Assembly (NCBI RefSeq): GCF_000169335.1
Contig: NZ_AAXW01000052.1
Coordinates: forward strand, 1 to 31,437
Reading direction: 5' to 3'
DNA from: Crocosphaera chwakensis CCY0110
Lineage (GTDB): Bacteria; Cyanobacteriota; Cyanobacteriia; Cyanobacteriales; Microcystaceae
Length of the DNA stretch: 31,437 bases
The notes under the pieces were generated by a model. That model saw nothing but the letters and a program-made list of their open reading frames with translations, searched no databases and was not told where the DNA came from. Position numbers and translations under genes: made by a program. Shown one piece after another: positions 23,740 to 29,980 of this stretch (within the stretch, counting starts at the first letter, position 1; the number at the start of each line of letters is the position of its first letter).

Positions 23740-24150
23740 ATGAAACCAAGAAAAGGGTCACATAGTGTTTTTAGTGTGCGGTTACACTTTGTTTTTGTTA
23801 CTCACTATAGACGCAAAGTAATAACCGCCCTAATGCTAGAGCGATTAAGAGAAATGATTTGGCAAGTATCTCGCAAAATGGATTGTGAGTTACTAGAGTT
23901 TTCGGGTGAAATGGATCATGTCCATATCTTATTAGATTTCCATCCTAAAAACTCTATTTCTACAGTTGCAGGGTGTCTTAAAAGTTCGACAGCTAGAGTC
24001 ATGAAAAAAGACTTTCCTGAACAAGTAACTAAGTTTTATAAAGACAAAGTTTCTTTTTGGTCTAAGTCTTATTATGTCACTTCTTCTGGTGGCGCACCTA
24101 TTGAAAAGTTAAAAGAATATATCAAGAACCAAGATGCTCCGAAAAGTTAA
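23740..24150 (+). CDS. tnpA: Y1 single-strand transposase TnpA
   Basis: 136 residues, full length for IS200/IS605 TnpA. The HUH motif is His60-Val-His62 in MDHVHILLDF; the catalytic tyrosine is Tyr127 in EYIKNQ with the metal-binding Gln131 four residues on. Family members act as dimers on single-stranded DNA, recognising the end hairpins and joining through a 5'-phosphotyrosine. It is divergent from tnpB in the IS605 layout. The product is apparently functional. Confidence 0.92.
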   Translation: MKPRKGSHSVFSVRLHFVFVTHYRRKVITALMLERLREMIWQVSRKMDCELLEFSGEMDHVHILLDFHPKNSISTVAGCLKSSTARVMKKDFPEQVTKFYKDKVSFWSKSYYVTSSGGAPIEKLKEYIKNQDAPKS

Positions 24151-24235
24151 TTTGACAATTTTTCGGACATTGAGTCCTCAAATTGTCGTGCTTTCCTTCC
24201 CTAGTCCGCTACGCTGAGACTAGGGACTGACGCAC

Positions 24236-24285
24236 TGAAGTTCACCGCCTTCTTTAGCAATAGTATAAGGAAAAATAAAGTCCAC
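24236..24285 (-). pseudogene. hicB: HicB antitoxin, N-terminal fragment
   Basis: GTG at 24285 starts 16 codons reading MDFIFPYTIAKEGGEL, preceded by AGGAG about 6 bases upstream on the minus strand. This matches the first strand of HicB and joins in frame to the C-terminal part at 22405 when the insertion sequence is removed. Confidence 0.75.
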
Positions 24286-24295
24286 CTGCGTTCTC

Positions 24296-24385
24296 CTAAA
24301 GATCATCTTTGTTAATTCCTAATTGTCAGCACATTGCTCTGAGTAGTTCTTGCAATAACTCTCCTTTTTTAAGCCAGAGTCGAAA
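24296..24385 (-). pseudogene. possible hicA toxin remnant (C-terminal end)
   Basis: Just upstream of hicB on the minus strand, a frame reads KKGELLQELLRAMC, stop, QLGINKDDL, stop. That resembles the end of HicA toxins (a Lys-Lys-Gly turn, a leucine helix, then Q-x-G-I-x-x-D), with an internal TGA. Everything upstream is gone. HicA normally lies directly before hicB, which favours this reading, but the match is short. Confidence 0.35.
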
Positions 24386-24401
24386 AAGAAAGAAATCTGC
24401 T

Positions 24402-24409
24402 GCTAGCGC
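24402..24409 (+). promoter_or_regulatory. orphan GCTAGCGC leader element
   Basis: Exact octamer with a CTGAAA box and a CAGATA/TATCTG hairpin, but no start codon follows before the terminator at 24460. Either a gene was lost or the unit makes a short RNA of roughly 80 bases. Confidence 0.6.
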
Positions 24410-24459
24410 AGATATTATCTGAAAGCCCCTACTTGGCTTCATAGAACTGCGTTTTTATT

Positions 24460-24485
24460 GGCAACTTTTTGGGTTGCCTTTTTTT
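24460..24485 (+). terminator. intrinsic terminator with no gene in front
   Basis: GGCAAC/GTTGCC stem and seven T; with the octamer at 24402 it bounds an empty unit. Confidence 0.85.
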
Positions 24486-24494
24486 CTTTGCTAT

Positions 24495-24540
24495 CCGCAG
24501 CAACTTCTATTTTTTATAAGAATTATTGATGTTGCTGCGG
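24495..24540. repeat. 46-bp palindromic repeat, copy 7
   Basis: CCGCAGCAAC/GTTGCTGCGG arms, centre CTATTTTTTATAAG; 10 bases after a terminator. Confidence 0.85.
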
Positions 24541-24582
24541 ATACTTCAAAGCCTTGTATAGTCAAGGAGAAAGCCTTGTTAT

Positions 24583-24861
24583 TCATCGATATTCTTTACC
24601 ATGCCAAACGCGAAGAATAATGACCTGAGCTTGTTCTTCTGAGTGGGTGTATCGCACCACATAATTACCAGCTAAGAGTTCTCGAACATTCTCTAGCTCT
24701 GCTACGGGGCGACCGATTTCAGGGAAAAGCACAAGTTTTCCTACCGCCTGTCGAACGCGGAGACTCGTTCTCTGTGCGGCATCAGGGTTATGTTCAGCGA
24801 TGAATGCTTCGAGGCGTTTGAGGTCACTGACCGCACTTTGGGTGAAAAGAAGCGTCGGCAT
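24583..24861 (-). CDS. parE: ParE/RelE-type toxin
   Basis: 92 residues with the ParE/RelE fold: F-T-x-x-A-x-x-D-L at the start (LLFTQSAVSDLKRLEAFI), FPEIGRPVAELENVREL in the middle and YVVRYTHSEEQAQVIILRVWHGKEYR at the end, where the conserved Arg, His and basic C-terminus lie. ParE members poison gyrase and RelE members cleave mRNA; the central PE-x-GR pattern favours ParE. It follows its antitoxin on the minus strand, 17 bases apart, forming a plasmid-maintenance type pair. Length is normal. Confidence 0.85.
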   Translation of the reverse strand: MPTLLFTQSAVSDLKRLEAFIAEHNPDAAQRTSLRVRQAVGKLVLFPEIGRPVAELENVRELLAGNYVVRYTHSEEQAQVIILRVWHGKEYR

Positions 24862-24878
24862 TGCTAAGAAGACTTGTT

Positions 24879-25124
24879 CTATGAGCCAGTCCCCCAGGTT
24901 TCAAGCCATTGCATGACTTCTTCGCCTGATACCAGCCGTCCAGCTTCAATGTCAGCGATTGCCTCTTCGGTCTCTTTGAGCATTCTTTGTTTTGTCTCTT
25001 CTCTGGCCAGGTATAGCCGAAGGGCATCATTGATAATCCAACTCTTGGAACGGTTCAACGATTTGGCTATCTCTTCTAACTTCGGACTTAGCTCTTCGTC
25101 TAACCGAAAACTTGTTGTTGTCAT
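24879..25124 (-). CDS. parD: ribbon-helix-helix antitoxin (ParD/CopG type)
   Basis: 81 residues. The N-terminal ribbon (TTTSFRLDEELSPKLEEIA) and the helices (LNRSKSWIINDALRLYL) form an RHH DNA-binding domain; the C-terminal helix (EAIADIEAGRLVSGEEVMQWLETWG) is typical of the toxin-binding part. It precedes the toxin gene, and such antitoxins repress their own promoter, which should lie at about 25130-25200. The operon runs against the array genes. Confidence 0.85.
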   Translation of the reverse strand: MTTTSFRLDEELSPKLEEIAKSLNRSKSWIINDALRLYLAREETKQRMLKETEEAIADIEAGRLVSGEEVMQWLETWGTGS

Positions 25125-25201
25125 GGGAAATTTTAAGATAATACAAGTTAATACATAGTATTATTATAGCCGATAATAGGCAGCGATGGTAACTATTCAT
25201 T

Positions 25202-25247
25202 CCGCAGCAGTTGCTGTTTTCTATAACCAATATTGGTGGTGCTGCGG
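25202..25247. repeat. 46-bp palindromic repeat, copy 8
   Basis: CCGCAGCA/TGCTGCGG ends with a diverged centre (CTGTTTTCTATAACC). Just beyond it, TCAAAG, then AAAGACTTAC and CAGTTACT recall the sequence after copy 10 (29317). Confidence 0.8.
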
Positions 25248-25349
25248 GTGGCTCAAAGCTCCATCAGTAAAGACTTACAAGATGATTGGCAATATCAGTT
25301 ACTAGATGGGGTTTTTGGTATGACGTAATGCTTTCTCGACTGTAGAACT

Positions 25350-25357
25350 GCTAGTGC
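25350..25357 (+). promoter_or_regulatory. degenerate orphan leader element (GCTAGTGC)
   Basis: One mismatch; no gene follows before the terminator at 25391. A second empty unit like that at 24402. Confidence 0.35.
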
Positions 25358-25390
25358 AGAGTGGATATGAATCTTAAGTCTTCTTCCATA

Positions 25391-25421
25391 GCAATCTTAT
25401 TTTGGGGATTGCCTTTTTTTT
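25391..25421 (+). terminator. intrinsic terminator with no gene in front
   Basis: GCAATC/GATTGC stem followed by eight T, eight bases before a 46-bp palindrome. Confidence 0.75.
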
Positions 25422-25428
25422 ACTAGAT

Positions 25429-25474
25429 CCGCAGCAGTTGCTGTTTTGTATAATCAAAATAGTAGTTGCTGCGG
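25429..25474. repeat. 46-bp palindromic repeat, copy 9
   Basis: CCGCAGCA/TGCTGCGG ends; centre CTGTTTTGTATAATC. Confidence 0.85.
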
Positions 25475-25500
25475 GTGAGTTGAACCTAGTCTGGGCCTAT

Positions 25501-25508
25501 GCTAGCGG
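25501..25508 (+). promoter_or_regulatory. variant leader element (GCTAGCGG), 45 bases before 25546
   Basis: One mismatch at the last base; TAGACA follows 8 bases after it and a GGAGG ribosome binding site is present further on. Confidence 0.5.
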
Positions 25509-25545
25509 AGGTTTAATAGACATAATTATCGGAGGATTCCCAGTG

Positions 25546-25620
25546 ATGCAAGCTCAACTGACTTATCACGGAAAATACTATCTCTTTGATAACGACTTTA
25601 TTCTCTTTCTACTCGAGTAA
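25546..25620 (+). CDS. truncated array gene, 24 codons
   Basis: A proper leader element and a strong ribosome binding site (GGAGG, 10 bases before the ATG) precede a 24-codon frame, MQAQLTYHGKYYLFDNDF and so on, ending at 25620. The well-formed upstream signals but tiny product, together with the truncated antitoxin ending at 25609 on the other strand, suggest the gene was cut when the neighbouring segment was joined here at about 25611. A genuine peptide is the alternative. Confidence 0.45.
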   Translation: MQAQLTYHGKYYLFDNDFILFLLE

Positions 25621-25788
25621 GTCTTTTGAGAGCCTTAAGCTGATGGTCACATCTTTGGGAGCAAACTCAAAGGTAATCGGCGTAAAGTTTTCCTTAAAAT
25701 TCTCTGGAGTGAGAAAGTCTGTTAAGTCTTCTGCAAGAAGCTTTTCAACATCTTGGTCACTGGTCATTTTAGGGAGAGATTTGCTCAT
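25609..25788 (-). pseudogene. truncated BrnA/CopG-type antitoxin
   Basis: A 59-codon minus-strand frame begins MSKSLPKMTSDQDVEKLLAEDL, continues with a Pro-Ile-Thr-Phe-Glu segment and ends at VTISLRLSKDLLE. Antitoxins of this type have the order LPKMTSDEEVE, DLSDYL, PxSFEFxPKD, then the RHH strand SLRLSxxLLExVK and a last helix. Here the last helix is missing, so DNA binding is probably lost. It starts 12 bases after the pyrC stop. No toxin gene is nearby. Confidence 0.6.
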
Positions 25789-25800
25789 ATTGTTTTGCTT

Positions 25801-26829
25801 CTATTGAATTTGCCACATTATCTCATGGCCTGCCCAGAGGGGAACGACTCCAGAGTCAATGAGTGAGATTTCATCAGGAATACGCCAGGTCGATTTGACC
25901 AGGGTTATCTGTTCGGTATTGCGTGGGAGTCGGTAAAAATCTGGTCCATAGAAGCTGGCAAAAGCTTCAAGCTTATCGAGAGCATCAGCACGCTCAAACG
26001 CTTCTGCATATAATGCTAGTGCGTGTAGAGCCGAATAGCATCCTGCACAGCCACAGGAACTTTCTTTGTTATTGCGAGTATGGGGAGCACTGTCAGTACC
26101 CAGAAAAAACTTAGGATTACCCGATGTAGCCGCTTGGACAATAGCCTGACGATGCTCTTCCCCTTTCAAAATGGGTAGACAATAAAAATGGGGGCGAAGG
26201 CCGCCTTGAAAGAGGGCATTGCGGTTAAACAATAAATGTTGTGGCGTGATGGTGGCAGCGACGTTTTCAGCCTTCAGTACAAAATTCACCGCATCTGAAG
26301 TGGTGATGTGTTCAAACACTATCCGCAGTTTGGCAAATCGTTGTTTGAGAGGAAGCAAATATTTTTCAATAAAGACTTTCTCGCGATCAAACACATCTAC
26401 TTTTTTATCCGTCACTTCCCCGTGTACCAATAGCGGTATATCTACCTCCTCCATCGCTTCAAAGACGCGATCGCACCGACGAATATCCGTCACGCCGAAA
26501 TCTGAATTAGTGGTTGCCCCAGCAGGATAATACTTAACTGCTTTGACAAACTGAGATTTAGAAGCTCCGATAATCTCATCGGGACTGGTGTTGTCAGTGA
26601 GGTAAAGAGTCATCAGAGGCTCAAACCGTTGGTCAGTCGGAATAGCAGCGATGATGCGATCTCGATAGGCTGCTGCTTCTTCTACAGAGCGAATCGGGGG
26701 CTTTAAATTCGGCATAATGATGGCGCGAGGAAATTGACGCACCGTGTGGGGCAATACGGCTTTGAGCATGGCACCATCTCGGACATGCAAATGCCAATCG
26801 TCAGGTTGGGTTATGGTAAGCTTTTCCAT
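25801..26829 (-). CDS. pyrC: dihydroorotase
   Basis: 342 residues, the normal length of class II dihydroorotase, the third step of pyrimidine synthesis (carbamoyl aspartate to dihydroorotate). All metal-site residues are visible: DWHLHVRDG (His13, His15), the carboxylated Lys99 in VKYYPAGATTNSD, His136 in LLVHGE, His174 in FEHITT, and Asp246 with His250 in GTDSAPH. The substrate-binding RP-x-FYCLPILK is present. It is a chromosomal housekeeping type of gene, odd among plasmid genes, on the strand opposite to the array. Whether it duplicates or replaces a chromosomal copy cannot be told here. Confidence 0.95.
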   Translation of the reverse strand: MEKLTITQPDDWHLHVRDGAMLKAVLPHTVRQFPRAIIMPNLKPPIRSVEEAAAYRDRIIAAIPTDQRFEPLMTLYLTDNTSPDEIIGASKSQFVKAVKYYPAGATTNSDFGVTDIRRCDRVFEAMEEVDIPLLVHGEVTDKKVDVFDREKVFIEKYLLPLKQRFAKLRIVFEHITTSDAVNFVLKAENVAATITPQHLLFNRNALFQGGLRPHFYCLPILKGEEHRQAIVQAATSGNPKFFLGTDSAPHTRNNKESSCGCAGCYSALHALALYAEAFERADALDKLEAFASFYGPDFYRLPRNTEQITLVKSTWRIPDEISLIDSGVVPLWAGHEIMWQIQ

Positions 26830-26875
26830 CGGTTCATCCCTTTTCCTTGTTTTGAGAAAACTTAACGTGCGATCG

Positions 26876-27482
26876 CTAAGCCCAAATGCGTTTCAACGTA
26901 AGCCTAAATCCAGTAAAACCGCTTCACCCGATAACGTGCTGGGATGTCTAAAACCTCAACTTCCTTACCCGAACGATAAATTTCCACTCGCTTATTCTGA
27001 GGGTCAATCAACCATCCTAATTGTGCGCCGTTGTCCATATATTCGTGCATTTTCTCACGAAGTTTTTTAAGGCTATCCGTTTCCGAACGTAATTCCACGA
27101 CAAAATCAGGACAAAGAGGTGCAAACCCTTTTCTCTGCTCAGGTGTCAGGGCTTCCCACCGCTCCTTACGCACCCAGGAGGCATCGGGTGAGCGATTAGC
27201 GCCATTCGGTAACTCAAATCCCGTTGATGAGTCAAAGGCTTCACCGAGGTTATCGTTTGATTCAAACCAATTATTAAGTTGACCACTGATGCTCAGATTT
27301 CGTTTACCTGATTCACTGCCAGTTGGCGGATTCACAATTAATTGTCCAGTTGCTGTACGTTCAAGTCTAAGGTCTCGATTAGCAGCAGCTAAAGCAGCAA
27401 ACTGTTCTGAAGTCACTGTTAGAGCAATTTCATCGGGGAGTTGGAGTAAGAGTGGTTTGGTTTTAGAAGGAGCTTGTAACAT
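26876..27482 (-). pseudogene. Uma2-family (DUF820) endonuclease-like gene with two C-terminal frameshifts
   Basis: The main frame (26904-27482, 192 residues) is a cyanobacterial Uma2/DUF820 protein with the restriction-like core: a Pro-Asp (RSPDASWV), CPDFVVELRSETDS and K in LREKMHEYMDNGAQLGWLIDP. Near 26942 the sense moves to another frame (STLSGEAVL) and near 26925 to the third (GFRLTLKRIWA, stop at 26878). The combined ending matches the usual family C-terminus LSGExVLPGF. Two single-base losses, by decay or sequencing error, explain it. The catalytic region is intact, so the product might still act. Confidence 0.65.
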
Positions 27483-27526
27483 GAGAACTCACCTTATGCT
27501 GCTGAATCTATAGTCAATCAGGAAGT

Positions 27527-27901
27527 TCATGACTGGGCTTCAATGCGGGTTTTCCATGCTTGGAGTTTGGCACGAAGGTCTTCCTGACCTGGCTTGGGGG
27601 GCATCGAGGCTATCTTGGCAAATCCTTCCCGATTGCGTTCTTCCCAATATTGACGAATTTCTGCTGCTGTTTGCAGACATTCTTGGTATTCTGCTTCAAC
27701 TTCAGTACGATGAGTTTCAATGTAGGCTAAAGCTGAACAAATTTGCTCATTGTTGAGACCGAGTTTTTCACGGATTAACTTTGGTGGATACTGAGCTTTC
27801 AGGTAATCCATTACATCATAAAGAGTGATGCGTGTACCTGTAATCGTTAGTCCACGCTCAGTACGAATAATTGAGGATTGCTCATTCGATGCTGAAATCA
27901 T
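27527..27901 (-). CDS. DUF433-family (VapB45-like) antitoxin-type protein
   Basis: 124 residues. The N-terminal half matches DUF433: RTERGLTITGTRITLYDVMDYL followed by YPPKLIREKLGLNNEQICSALAYIETH, a winged helix-turn-helix that in many genomes is paired with a PIN-domain toxin. The C-terminal half is a long charged helix (AEYQECLQTAAEIRQYWEE) ending in a Pro-rich basic tail. No PIN toxin gene is adjacent. ATG 27901 is chosen; an in-frame start at 27919 would add six residues. It is upstream of the Uma2 gene on the same strand, 44 bases apart. Confidence 0.7.
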   Translation of the reverse strand: MISASNEQSSIIRTERGLTITGTRITLYDVMDYLKAQYPPKLIREKLGLNNEQICSALAYIETHRTEVEAEYQECLQTAAEIRQYWEERNREGFAKIASMPPKPGQEDLRAKLQAWKTRIEAQS

Positions 27902-27998
27902 AGCTGTTTCTCCGCCCAACTTAATTTTATATTATCTCAAAATTAGGCATAGTATCAGCCTTGGACTGGGAGGCAGAAACTTCGGTCATCTTAAAAAC

Positions 27999-28124
27999 TC
28001 AACTTAGTTTAGGCAAACTATACCCTAACTTCTGCAAACGGTTGCCCTGTAAGTGTTGTTCAATCAGGGCAATAATTTCGGCTTTGCGAGTTGGTCTGAA
28101 GAAGAGTTTACCGAGAAAAAAAAC
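27999..28124 (-). pseudogene. C-terminal remnant of an unknown gene
   Basis: Minus-strand codons read GKLFFRPTRKAEIIALIEQH, then LQGNRLQKLGYSLPKLS and stop. The frame is open only from 28124 and lacks a start, so this is the last 40 or so residues of a larger protein whose 5' part is missing at the junction with the plus-strand unit beginning at about 28140. Family not recognised. Confidence 0.4.
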
Positions 28125-28176
28125 CTAGAAAATCCTCCACTTAATTAGTTTTTGTACAGTCTTCTGTGTTTTGTTC

Positions 28177-28196
28177 TTCCAATGCTAAAATTGGAA
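28177..28196. promoter_or_regulatory. palindrome before the 28219 gene
   Basis: TTCCAAT and ATTGGAA flank six bases, 22 bases before the start codon. It could be an operator for the DNA-binding-like product or a hairpin in the leader. This gene has no GCTAGCGC element. Confidence 0.35.
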
Positions 28197-28218
28197 AAAT
28201 GTCGCAGGAGTCAGAGGA

Positions 28219-29334
28219 ATGGCAGTAACAGGAAGAAAAACACAACGTCGAAGTACGGCAAAAAAATCTCAGGAGCCATTGAAGAAAGAGCAAACTACTA
28301 CCCAAGACGCGATCGATGTAACCGCTCAGAGCGAGGGAACCGAGGTAAGTAAATCAGATAAAAAAACGACAGAATCAACAGATACAGTAGCAAGCGTTGA
28401 GACACTTAAAGCAGATCAAGTAGATTCTATAGAAGAGCGAGAAGAACAAATAGCAAAACGCGCAGAATTAGAGAATATCGTCATAGAACACTCTCAGAGT
28501 TTTACTATCATTGGAAAAGCTTTACGAGAAATCCAAGAAAAGAAACTTCATCAAATTGAAGATCCTAACAAGAGATGGGATGTTTATGTCGACGAAACAT
28601 TCGGTATTGTAAAATCTAGAGCTTATCAACTTATTGCAGGGACTGTTCTTTATGAAGTTCTTGAAGATAACTTAGAAGGAGACTATTCATTACCCAAATC
28701 CGATACGCAACTTCGTCCTTTATACTCTCTTGTAAAGGGATGGAGAAAGGCAACAGCGAAAAACGATGTAGAAGAAAAAGAAAGGATAGAGCAGTCAATT
28801 GTTAAGCATTATAAAGACTCAATAGATGTAGCTAATCAAGAAGGAAAAGAACTAACAGAGAGTATTGTTAGAGAAGTAGTCCGCTCGTCCCAACAAAAAG
28901 AAGTTCAAACCAGTAGCTTTTCTAAAAAAGATATAGGAGCGGTGATCGAGATAATCAAAGTAGAAGGCAATGATAGTCTACGTGGACAGAAAGGGAATTA
29001 CGGAATTATTACTGGCGTAAATAACTTCAGTGTATCTATTGAAACGGCTATGGGAAAATACGACACCATCCCTCAACAATGCGTAAGAAAAATGCCCACA
29101 GATAAAGTATATCAACAAGAAACCAACGAAAAGATTAAGTCTCATATATCGAGACTTAAAACCATACATCATGCTATTCAGAGCAGTGAGGACAAAGATA
29201 AAAGACTCGCTAACTATATTGTGGGAATGACCGCTTCCTATCAAGGAACCAAAAAAACAGAATTAAATCATAAACTACTCAAAACTATCGAGGACTATTT
29301 TGAGATCAAAGATGATCCGCAGCAACCTCAATAA
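28219..29334 (+). CDS. DNA-binding-like plasmid maintenance protein
   Basis: 371 residues, not firmly assigned. Residues 1-75 are a polar, low-complexity Lys/Thr/Glu tail. Residues about 85-145 (HSQSFTIIGKALREIQEKKL, then DETFGIVKSRAYQLI) resemble the helical domain of plasmid and phage DNA-binding proteins in which a helix-turn-helix reads S-x-x-x-A-Y-x-L-I. Residues about 235-275 look like a small beta-barrel (KOW-like: LRGQKGNYGIITGV). The last codons (DDPQQPQ) come from a 46-bp palindrome inserted over its 3' end. A partition or regulatory role is inferred. AGGAG precedes the ATG; no leader octamer. Confidence 0.5.
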   Translation: MAVTGRKTQRRSTAKKSQEPLKKEQTTTQDAIDVTAQSEGTEVSKSDKKTTESTDTVASVETLKADQVDSIEEREEQIAKRAELENIVIEHSQSFTIIGKALREIQEKKLHQIEDPNKRWDVYVDETFGIVKSRAYQLIAGTVLYEVLEDNLEGDYSLPKSDTQLRPLYSLVKGWRKATAKNDVEEKERIEQSIVKHYKDSIDVANQEGKELTESIVREVVRSSQQKEVQTSSFSKKDIGAVIEIIKVEGNDSLRGQKGNYGIITGVNNFSVSIETAMGKYDTIPQQCVRKMPTDKVYQQETNEKIKSHISRLKTIHHAIQSSEDKDKRLANYIVGMTASYQGTKKTELNHKLLKTIEDYFEIKDDPQQPQ

Positions 29335-29362
29335 TTTATAACGAAAATAGTAGTTGCTGCGG
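29317..29362. repeat. 46-bp palindromic repeat, copy 10, overlapping a gene end
   Basis: CCGCAGCAAC/GTTGCTGCGG arms; the first 18 bases encode the C-terminus and stop of the preceding gene. Confidence 0.85.
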
Positions 29363-29431
29363 ATATCTCAAAGACTTACTATAAGCCAATTATAGACAAT
29401 TAGTTACTCCGTATTCTCGGTGGTTGGAAAC

Positions 29432-29439
29432 GCTAGCGC
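29432..29439 (+). promoter_or_regulatory. GCTAGCGC leader element, 39 bases before a 12-codon frame
   Basis: Exact octamer with GTGAGT 8 bases after it. Confidence 0.7.
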
Positions 29440-29470
29440 GTAATCGTGTGAGTGTTAGTGGAGACTAAAA

Positions 29471-29509
29471 ATGACACTCGTGTTTAATGCTCCACTGCCT
29501 ACTCCCTGA
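29471..29509 (+). CDS. possible 12-residue peptide between leader and terminator
   Basis: ATG at the standard distance from the octamer (39 bases) opens a frame MTLVFNAPLPTP and stop, followed 9 bases later by a strong terminator. GTGGAG lies 9 bases upstream of the ATG as a ribosome binding site. Either a true peptide, a leader peptide, or the stub of a deleted gene. Confidence 0.35.
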   Translation: MTLVFNAPLPTP

Positions 29510-29518
29510 CCACCCCGT

Positions 29519-29551
29519 AGGAGCCTCAAAGAGAGGCTCCTATTTTTTTTC
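29519..29551 (+). terminator. intrinsic terminator
   Basis: AGGAGCCTC/GAGGCTCCT, a perfect 9-base stem, followed by a T-run. Confidence 0.9.
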
Positions 29552-29562
29552 TAATGTGATCT

Positions 29563-29570
29563 GCTAGCGC
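29563..29570 (+). promoter_or_regulatory. GCTAGCGC leader element with long spacer, 73 bases before 29636
   Basis: Exact octamer. The following sequence (CTGTGTG ... AGCACAGCGAGAA) resembles that after the copy at 30037 (CTGAGTG ... AGCATAGCGAGAA), so the two leaders are recent relatives; this one has about 30 extra bases. Confidence 0.7.
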
Positions 29571-29635
29571 CTGTGTGTTTAGAAATTAAGCACAGCGAGA
29601 ACACCTTTTTTATTTGTTAAGCATTTAGGAGAAAA

Positions 29636-29971
29636 ATGATGTCAAATAGCAACTACAATGAAATTTATACAAAAAAATCGCTATTAGAATTACTAGATAG
29701 TATTGAAGAGCTAAACACGATGGTCGAACGCCTTAAAGATTTCCCTGCATCATCAAAGTGCATAAACGACACCAAAATAATAAGGAATGAAGTAGAAAAC
29801 CTTCAGGGGATAATCGATAAATTAGAAGAAACTCACCGAGAAAGAATAGAACGTCTGTGTACAGTTTGGTTTATTATCGATTACTGCGACATCAAGTCGT
29901 CAAAACTAAAATACTGGGAACTGCAAAATCTTGCAGGAGCTTTCGAGTATTACAATAAGCTCGACACTTAG
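29636..29971 (+). CDS. coiled-coil protein of unknown function
   Basis: 111 residues with AGGAG 7 bases before the first ATG; a second ATG is at 29639. Residues 12-80 are a long helix with heptad-like spacing (LLELLDSIEELNTMVERL, then IIRNEVENLQGIIDKLEETH), likely a coiled-coil dimer. The rest has aromatic residues and two Cys (WFIIDYCDIKSSKLKYWEL). The 38-bp palindrome (29981) follows the stop by nine bases. No family recognised. Confidence 0.6.
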   Translation: MMSNSNYNEIYTKKSLLELLDSIEELNTMVERLKDFPASSKCINDTKIIRNEVENLQGIIDKLEETHRERIERLCTVWFIIDYCDIKSSKLKYWELQNLAGAFEYYNKLDT

Positions 29972-29980
29972 ACTTACCTT

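Larger units (their letters stand above)
22406..24235 (-). mobile_element. IS200/IS605-family insertion sequence (IS605-type, divergent tnpA and tnpB)
   Basis: The ends are inferred from the hicB frame it interrupts. On the minus strand, TTCA precedes the left end (24239-24236) and TTCA also ends the element (22409-22406), matching the single-strand transposition rule of this family (similar tetra- or pentanucleotides at left flank and right end, no target duplication). Subterminal hairpins are present: CCCTAGTC/GACTAGGG at 24199-24225 near the left end and CATCTAGC/GCTAGATG at 22413-22439 near the right end. Both genes look intact, so the element may be active. Confidence 0.85.

Noticed and set aside
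25402..25620. A 72-codon plus-strand frame starting with TTG
   Set aside because: It runs through a terminator, a 46-bp palindrome and a leader element; only the last 24 codons sit behind proper expression signals.
7458..29362. The 46-bp repeats as a CRISPR array
   Set aside because: Copies are hundreds to thousands of bases apart with genes between them, and no cas genes are visible.
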